Of a DNA stretch of 64,000 nucleotides, positions 58,833 to 64,000 are shown piece after piece. The stretch comes from Marinomonas primoryensis. GTDB taxonomy: Bacteria; Pseudomonadota; Gammaproteobacteria; Pseudomonadales; Marinomonadaceae. The notes below the pieces were generated by a model, which made no database searches, was not told the origin of the DNA, and saw nothing but the letters and a program-made list of their open reading frames with translations. A program made the translations under genes and the position numbers. Numbering within the stretch: position 1 is the first letter of the stretch; each line of letters opens with the position of its first letter. Where the stretch lies: the NCBI RefSeq assembly GCF_013372285.1, contig NZ_CP054301.1, positions 351,001-415,000 on the forward strand. The letters are read 5' to 3'.

Positions 58833-61800
58833 ATGCTAACTCTGCATGGTTCCGCTGCGCTATCGGCGTTTCGCAAGGCAAAGTTATTAGCCAATATGCA
58901 ATCATCTGTCGCTACTGTTACAGATGTCGATGCTCAATTTCTCCATTTTGTGGAGCTGGCTGATAATCAAACGCTTACTGTTGAACAGGAAACTGTTTTA
59001 CAACGTGTTTTGGCCTACGGTCCTAAATCCTCCCAAGTCAGTTCATCGGATCAAAGTGTTTTAGTGGTTCCTCGTTTAGGAACGATTTCGCCTTGGTCAT
59101 CGAAAGCAACCGATATTCTTCATAACTGTGGCCTTGCGGCCGTATCTCGCGTTGAACGTGGCGTGGAATACTTTATTCATAGCTCTGAGCCATTAACGCT
59201 TGAGGCGTTAGATTTGTTGTCGGTGATGTTGCATGACCGCATGACAGAAAGCGTACTTTCGGCATTAAGCGACGCTTCTGATATGTTTTCTCATGCAGAG
59301 CCTGCGCCTATGACGAGTGTTGATGTACTTGGTGGTGGACGATCTGCGTTGGTTGAGGCAAACCAAACGCTAGGCCTCGCTCTTGCTGAAGATGAAATTG
59401 ATTATCTTGTTGAGTCTTTTATTGAGCTTGGGCGTAACCCAATTGACATCGAATTGATGATGTTTGCGCAGGCAAACTCAGAGCATTGTCGTCATAAGAT
59501 TTTTAATGCGTCTTGGACCATTGATGGTGAAGAGCAAGAGCGTTCTTTGTTTAAAATGATTAAGAACACTCACGAACACAATCCTGATGGCACTTTGTCT
59601 GCTTATAAAGACAATGCAGCGGTCATGGAAGGTAACTTTGCGGGACGTTTTTTTCCAGCGCCGGGTTCTTGTGAATACGATTTCAGCCAAGAAAATATCG
59701 ATATTTTGATGAAAGTTGAAACGCATAACCACCCAACGGCGATTTCACCATTCTCTGGTGCGGCAACGGGTTCTGGTGGTGAGATTCGTGACGAAGGCGC
59801 GACGGGGATTGGTTCAAAACCAAAAGCAGGATTGAGTGGTTACACGGTATCTGACCTTAAAATTCCTGGTTTTGAACAACCTTGGGAGAGTTACTACGGC
59901 AAGCCTTCTCGTATCGTTACGCCTTTGGATATCATGATCGAAGGCCCTATTGGCGGTGCGGCGTTTAACAACGAATTTGGTCGTCCAAACTTATTAGGTT
60001 ACTTCCGTACTTACGAGCAAAAAATCCAAGGCGCATCTCAAGAAGAAGTGCGCGGTTACCATAAGCCAATTATGTTGGCGGGTGGTCTGGGGAATATTCG
60101 TCGTGAGCACGTTGAGAAAAAAGAAATTAAAGTAGGCGCTAAGCTGATTGTACTGGGCGGACCTGCCATGTTGATCGGTCTTGGTGGTGGTGCGGCGTCT
60201 TCAATGGCGTCTGCTGACGGCAATGAAGATCTTGATTTTGCGTCTGTACAGCGTGGTAATCCAGAGATGGAACGTCGTTGTCAGGAAGTAATCGACCGCT
60301 GTTGGCAGCTTGGTGACAATAACCCAATCAGCTTTATCCACGATGTGGGTGCTGGTGGTTTGTCCAACGCATTACCTGAGCTAGTAAAAGACGGTGAGCG
60401 TGGTGGCAGTTTCGATTTGCGTAAGGTGCTTAACGATGAGCCTGGCATGTCACCGTTAGAAATCTGGTGTAACGAATCGCAAGAGCGTTACGTGATGGCG
60501 GTTTCTCCGGATCGCGTCGCAGAGTTTACGGCTATTTGTGAGCGTGAGCGTTGTCCGTTCGCAATTGTGGGGGAAGCCAAAGAAGAAATGCATTTAGAAG
60601 TAGCCGATGAGCACTTCGGTAATAAGCCTGTTGATTTGCCAATGTCTGTTTTGTTTGGCAAAGCACCAAAAATGCATCGTGAAGCAACAAAAGCGGTTAT
60701 CGCTGGGGATAATTTTACTGCCGTTGATGTGGATTTAGCGGATGCAGCAAATCGTGTATTGAGCTTACCAACGGTGGCGAGCAAGAACTTCTTGATCACC
60801 ATTGGTGACCGCTCGATTACCGGTATGGTAGCTCGCGATCAAATGGTCGGTCCTTGGCAAGTGCCTGTGGCGGATGTGGCGGTTACAACGTCATCTTTAG
60901 ATAGTTATACAGGCGAAGCCATGACTATGGGCGAACGTACGCCGATTGCTTTGCTTGATGCACCAGCGTCTGGTCGTATGGCGGTTGGTGAAGCGTTAAC
61001 TAATTTGGCAGCTGCGCACATTACTAAACGTAGTCACATTAAGTTATCCGCAAACTGGATGGCGGCGGCAGGCCATGAAGGCGAAGACGAAAAGCTTTAT
61101 CAAACCGTGAAAGCGGTGGGTATGGAGTTGTGTCCTGCATTGGACATTGCTATTCCGGTTGGTAAAGATTCCATGTCGATGAAAACGGTTTGGAAAGAAG
61201 ACGGCGAAGAAAAAGCCGTGACGTCTCCATTGTCTTTGGTGATTACGGCGTTCGCGCCGGTTTCTGATGTTCGTAAAACATTAACACCAGAGCTTCAAAA
61301 TAAAGCCGATACGCGTTTGTTGTTGATTGATTTGGGTGCAGGTCAGAATCGTCTTGGTGGCTCGGTTATTGCTCAGGTTTACAACAAGCTGGGTCAGCAA
61401 ACACCAGATGTGGACGATGCGGCGACTTTAGCTGGCTTCTTTGATACCACTCAGGCGCTAAATGCTGAAGGTAAGTTGTTGGCATACCATGACCGTTCTG
61501 ACGGTGGTGTGTTTGCGACTCTGACAGAAATGTCGTTTGCTAGCCATTTGGGTCTTAATATTGATCTAGATGACACAGTTTCTGATCGTGCTCAACTGGC
61601 GCCTGCATTATTTAGCGAAGAGTTGGGTGCGGTGGTCCAGGTGAATGAGTCTGATGTGTCTGGCATTGTTGCGGCTTACGCAAAAGTAGGTGTTACAGTT
61701 TCTCCTATTGCGACACTTTCTGATGATGACAATATCCGTGTTCGTTTTGCTGGCGAAACTGTCTTAGAAGAGACACGTATTAATTGGCAGCGTGTTTGGT

Positions 61801-62732
61801 CTGAAACGAGTTACCGTGTTCAGGCGTTGCGTGACAATCCAGAATCAGCACAACAAGAATTTGATAATTTGTTGGATGCAAAAGATCCAGGCTTGTCTGC
61901 TGATGTTCGATTTGATCAAAACGAAGACATAGCAGCGGCGTTTGTTGCTTCGGGCGTTAAACCAAAGATTGCCGTATTGCGTGAACAAGGCGTTAACGGT
62001 CAAGTCGAAATGGCAGCGGCTTTCCATAAAGCCGGCTTCATACCTGTTGATGTTCACATGAGTGATATTCTATCAGGTCGCATAACACTTGATGGTTTTA
62101 GCGGCTTAGTGGCTTGTGGTGGATTTTCATACGGTGACGTATTAGGCGCTGGCGAAGGTTGGGCGAAATCTATCCTTTTCAATCCGATTGCTCGTGAGCA
62201 GTTTGAAGCCTTCTTTAAGCGTGTTGATACTTTTACACTGGGTGTGTGTAATGGTTGTCAGATGTTGTCGAACCTTTATGAGTTAATTCCTGGTGCGAGT
62301 CATTGGCCTAAGTTTATTCGTAACGAATCTGCACAGTTTGAGGCTCGTTTCGTACAAGTGGAAGTTCAGAAATCGAACTCTATTTTGCTGGCGGGAATGG
62401 AAGGTTCTCGTATGCCAATCGCTGTAGCGCATGGCGAAGGTCAAACCGAATACCGTGATGAGCAAGATATGGCAGCATTGGCGTCTTCTTCTCAGATTGC
62501 ATTGCGTTATGTGGATAACTACGGTCAAGCGACTGAGCGTTACCCATTTAACCCAAATGGTTCGGCGCAAGGCGTGACAGGGTTAACCTCGGAAGATGGT
62601 CGAGTGACCATCATGATGCCTCATCCTGAGCGTGTTTATCGTACTGTTCAGCACAGCTGGCATCCAAGCGAATGGCAAGAGCAAGCACCATGGTTGCGTT
62701 TATTTCAAAACGCGAGAAAGTGGTTGGGTTAA
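58833..62732 (+). CDS. purL: Phosphoribosylformylglycinamidine synthase
   Basis: A 1299-residue fused large enzyme of purine synthesis, normal for gammaproteobacteria. N-terminal PurS-like region, FGAM synthase core ([45 protein letters not shown]) and C-terminal glutaminase with the nucleophile Cys in [10 protein letters not shown] and MMPHPER. A terminator follows. Confidence 0.97.
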   Translation: MLTLHGSAALSAFRKAKLLANMQSSVATVTDVDAQFLHFVELADNQTLTVEQETVLQRVLAYGPKSSQVSSSDQSVLVVPRLGTISPWSSKATDILHNCGLAAVSRVERGVEYFIHSSEPLTLEALDLLSVMLHDRMTESVLSALSDASDMFSHAEPAPMTSVDVLGGGRSALVEANQTLGLALAEDEIDYLVESFIELGRNPIDIELMMFAQANSEHCRHKIFNASWTIDGEEQERSLFKMIKNTHEHNPDGTLSAYKDNAAVMEGNFAGRFFPAPGSCEYDFSQENIDILMKVETHNHPTAISPFSGAATGSGGEIRDEGATGIGSKPKAGLSGYTVSDLKIPGFEQPWESYYGKPSRIVTPLDIMIEGPIGGAAFNNEFGRPNLLGYFRTYEQKIQGASQEEVRGYHKPIMLAGGLGNIRREHVEKKEIKVGAKLIVLGGPAMLIGLGGGAASSMASADGNEDLDFASVQRGNPEMERRCQEVIDRCWQLGDNNPISFIHDVGAGGLSNALPELVKDGERGGSFDLRKVLNDEPGMSPLEIWCNESQERYVMAVSPDRVAEFTAICERERCPFAIVGEAKEEMHLEVADEHFGNKPVDLPMSVLFGKAPKMHREATKAVIAGDNFTAVDVDLADAANRVLSLPTVASKNFLITIGDRSITGMVARDQMVGPWQVPVADVAVTTSSLDSYTGEAMTMGERTPIALLDAPASGRMAVGEALTNLAAAHITKRSHIKLSANWMAAAGHEGEDEKLYQTVKAVGMELCPALDIAIPVGKDSMSMKTVWKEDGEEKAVTSPLSLVITAFAPVSDVRKTLTPELQNKADTRLLLIDLGAGQNRLGGSVIAQVYNKLGQQTPDVDDAATLAGFFDTTQALNAEGKLLAYHDRSDGGVFATLTEMSFASHLGLNIDLDDTVSDRAQLAPALFSEELGAVVQVNESDVSGIVAAYAKVGVTVSPIATLSDDDNIRVRFAGETVLEETRINWQRVWSETSYRVQALRDNPESAQQEFDNLLDAKDPGLSADVRFDQNEDIAAAFVASGVKPKIAVLREQGVNGQVEMAAAFHKAGFIPVDVHMSDILSGRITLDGFSGLVACGGFSYGDVLGAGEGWAKSILFNPIAREQFEAFFKRVDTFTLGVCNGCQMLSNLYELIPGASHWPKFIRNESAQFEARFVQVEVQKSNSILLAGMEGSRMPIAVAHGEGQTEYRDEQDMAALASSSQIALRYVDNYGQATERYPFNPNGSAQGVTGLTSEDGRVTIMMPHPERVYRTVQHSWHPSEWQEQAPWLRLFQNARKWLG

Positions 62733-62755
62733 CATTTAGTTAACTACTGATTTTT

Positions 62756-62790
62756 AAAGCCCTCTAATCGAAAGATTAGAGGGCTTTTTT
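62756..62790 (+). terminator. Intrinsic terminator after purL
   Basis: AAAGCCCTCTAATC pairs with GATTAGAGGGCTTT around a GAAA tetraloop, then six T. It also separates purL from the convergent lysR gene. Confidence 0.95.
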
Positions 62791-62793
62791 GTT

Positions 62794-63639
62794 TTAAATA
62801 AGGTGCTTAATTAGCGTGTTAATACCTGTGTCGGCGTATTTATTGCGTTCAATTGCATAATAGCGACCGATATTTCCTCTCTGTGTCGACAGTGCAATTA
62901 ATCTTCCGTCCTCTAAATCATTCTGTATAAGTGCCTCTGGGCAAAGCGCTATCCCTTGCGCTGCAACAGTGGCCATTTTTAATAGATGGAAGTCTTCATA
63001 TAAAAGCTGAGGTGGTTTATTTAAAGCGAGCCCTTGAAGGACAAACCAATCTTTCCAACTCTGTTCCGTATGATCATGTAGCAAATCTGCTTCTAGTAAA
63101 TCTTTACTGGAAAAAGATTGATGTTGCTTCATGTAAATGGGGCTGCAGACAGGGATGGTTTCCCCAGATAGAATTTTGGAGCGCACATAAGGAGAGTGCT
63201 TATCTTTTTCATGGCTGCCAATACGAAGGCTGTGTTCATCCAAGTAGTCTGGTGATGACGAGTGGTAATTAATGACCAGCTCAGAGTTGGGGTGTGTTTC
63301 TTTAAACTTTAATAGGCGGGGAAGTAACCAAAACTCAATGAGCGAAGGCAGGCAATAAATCGTAATAGCGTTAATGGGTGTATTGGCGGGGTCTGACAGT
63401 ACTTGATCTATGTGATCAAAAGAGGCTGATAATTCTGAGGATAGTCGTTTCCCTTCAGATGTGACTTTGAGCTGCCGGCCTGACTTATAAAATAAAGTAT
63501 ATCCCAGCTGAGTTTCTAGTCGCTTAATTTGATGGCTAACAGCGGACTCTGTTAAATGCAGATGATCAGCGGTGCATTTTAAACTTTGAAAACGAACCGC
63601 TAAATGAAAGGTATGTAGTGCCGTATAGGGGTGACCCAT
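62794..63639 (-). CDS. LysR-family regulator (GcvA-like)
   Basis: A 281-residue regulator: HTH FQSLKCTADHLHLTESAVSHQIKRLE and the GcvA-type effector domain (VINYHSSSPDYLDEHSLRIG). Divergent from a DUF1989 gene with a 106-bp spacer, so likely its regulator. ATG 63639 is favoured over a TTG at 63645. Confidence 0.87.
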   Translation of the reverse strand: MGHPYTALHTFHLAVRFQSLKCTADHLHLTESAVSHQIKRLETQLGYTLFYKSGRQLKVTSEGKRLSSELSASFDHIDQVLSDPANTPINAITIYCLPSLIEFWLLPRLLKFKETHPNSELVINYHSSSPDYLDEHSLRIGSHEKDKHSPYVRSKILSGETIPVCSPIYMKQHQSFSSKDLLEADLLHDHTEQSWKDWFVLQGLALNKPPQLLYEDFHLLKMATVAAQGIALCPEALIQNDLEDGRLIALSTQRGNIGRYYAIERNKYADTGINTLIKHLI

Positions 63640-63745
63640 TATCAACTCACTTTAGTATTTGTCATGTATATTTAAATAATATCATTTTATTTGAGTTTCC
63701 AGTTTCACTAACCTAAGTCAAATATTAAACAAAGTGGAGTCGGTG

Positions 63746-64000
63746 ATGAGTAATGTGGAAGCAGCGTACAGAGCAGGTCCAGGGTCAAAATTGTCTGTAG
63801 ATAAGGCGTTTTATAATTCTCTGAAAGGAACTGAAGCCAAGCGGACCTTAGTGGATACCATTAAAATTCCTATGCGTTCGGGAAAAGCTTGGGAAGTTCC
63901 TGCTGGTCATATTTTTCGTATTCGTGTTTCAGAAGGGCCGCAAGTTGGGGACTTCAATATGTGGAACAAACATGACCCTCGTGAACGTATGTGGGCGTCT
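63746..64000 (+). CDS. DUF1989 / urea carboxylase-associated family protein (partial)
   Basis: The first 85 residues of a gene cut by the window end: TIKIPMRSGKAWEVPAGHIFRI and GPQVGDFNMWNKHDPRERMW match DUF1989 proteins, which accompany urea carboxylase or act in amine/aminomethyl metabolism. GTGGAG precedes the ATG. The rest of the locus is outside the window. Confidence 0.75.
   Translation, partial: MSNVEAAYRAGPGSKLSVDKAFYNSLKGTEAKRTLVDTIKIPMRSGKAWEVPAGHIFRIRVSEGPQVGDFNMWNKHDPRERMWAS

Overview
The window looks like a chromosomal segment of a marine gammaproteobacterium of the Oceanospirillales, plausibly Marinomonas-like. This is inferred from gene order: dksA-gluQ-cbrB-pcnB-folK-panB-panC-pgi and lptG/lptF-pepA-valS are pseudomonad/oceanospirillalean arrangements. 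TRAP and NCS1 transporters and moderate base composition also fit. No rRNA, tRNA, CRISPR array, prophage or complete insertion sequence was recognised.

Layout. 1-2721: the end of an AraC-type regulator, then arylamine N-acetyltransferase, an EamA exporter and a Crp/Fnr regulator in one overlapping run. 2701-9558: a LysR regulator with two helix-turn-helix domains diverges from an aromatic-catabolism operon (LigA/LigB protocatechuate 4,5-dioxygenase, an alpha/beta hydrolase, an NTF2-like protein, a three-part TRAP transporter). 9645-10307: a DsbA/FrnE-like oxidoreductase. 10667-23123: the most notable region. A minus-strand group for pyrimidine/hydantoin breakdown (dihydropyrimidinase, NCS1 transporter, N-carbamoyl amidohydrolase) diverges from a RutR-type regulator, which is followed by a complete coenzyme F420 operon (cofG, cofH, cofD, cofC, cofE), an F420:NADP oxidoreductase and one F420-type luciferase-like oxidoreductase. 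The usual dihydropyrimidine dehydrogenase is absent. RutR-like palindromes occur both in the divergent spacer and in front of cofG. My hypothesis is that F420H2 carries out the ring reduction in this organism.

23124-29281: gene-remnant scar, small VOC and hypothetical genes, an amino-acid ABC permease and binding protein without an ATPase, a HolD-like protein, rimI and yajL. 29544-34399: carA-carB-greA behind a leader with an intrinsic terminator. 34478-39593: an accessory island with a Fic protein, a HigBA toxin-antitoxin pair, an orphan antitoxin whose toxin is cut after about 12 codons, two decayed copies of a Fic 3' end, and a large A+T-rich gene encoding a nuclease-like plus P-loop ATPase protein (candidate defence gene).

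39924-48664: the pgi-panC-panB-folK-pcnB-cbrB-gluQ-dksA block. cbrA is missing and CbrB has a degenerate receiver. Between cbrB and pcnB, where pseudomonads encode the Hfq-titrating RNA CrcZ, there is a near-consensus sigma-54 promoter followed by about 320 nt with four A-rich (ARN)n motifs, three of them in hairpin loops. 48816-62732: aminotransferase, lptG, lptF, pepA, a small acidic protein (no holC), valS, a cold-shock protein, a CBS protein, tadA and purL. 62794-64000: a LysR regulator diverging from a DUF1989 gene cut by the window end.

All functional statements rest on reading motifs and family resemblance by eye; no database search was run.
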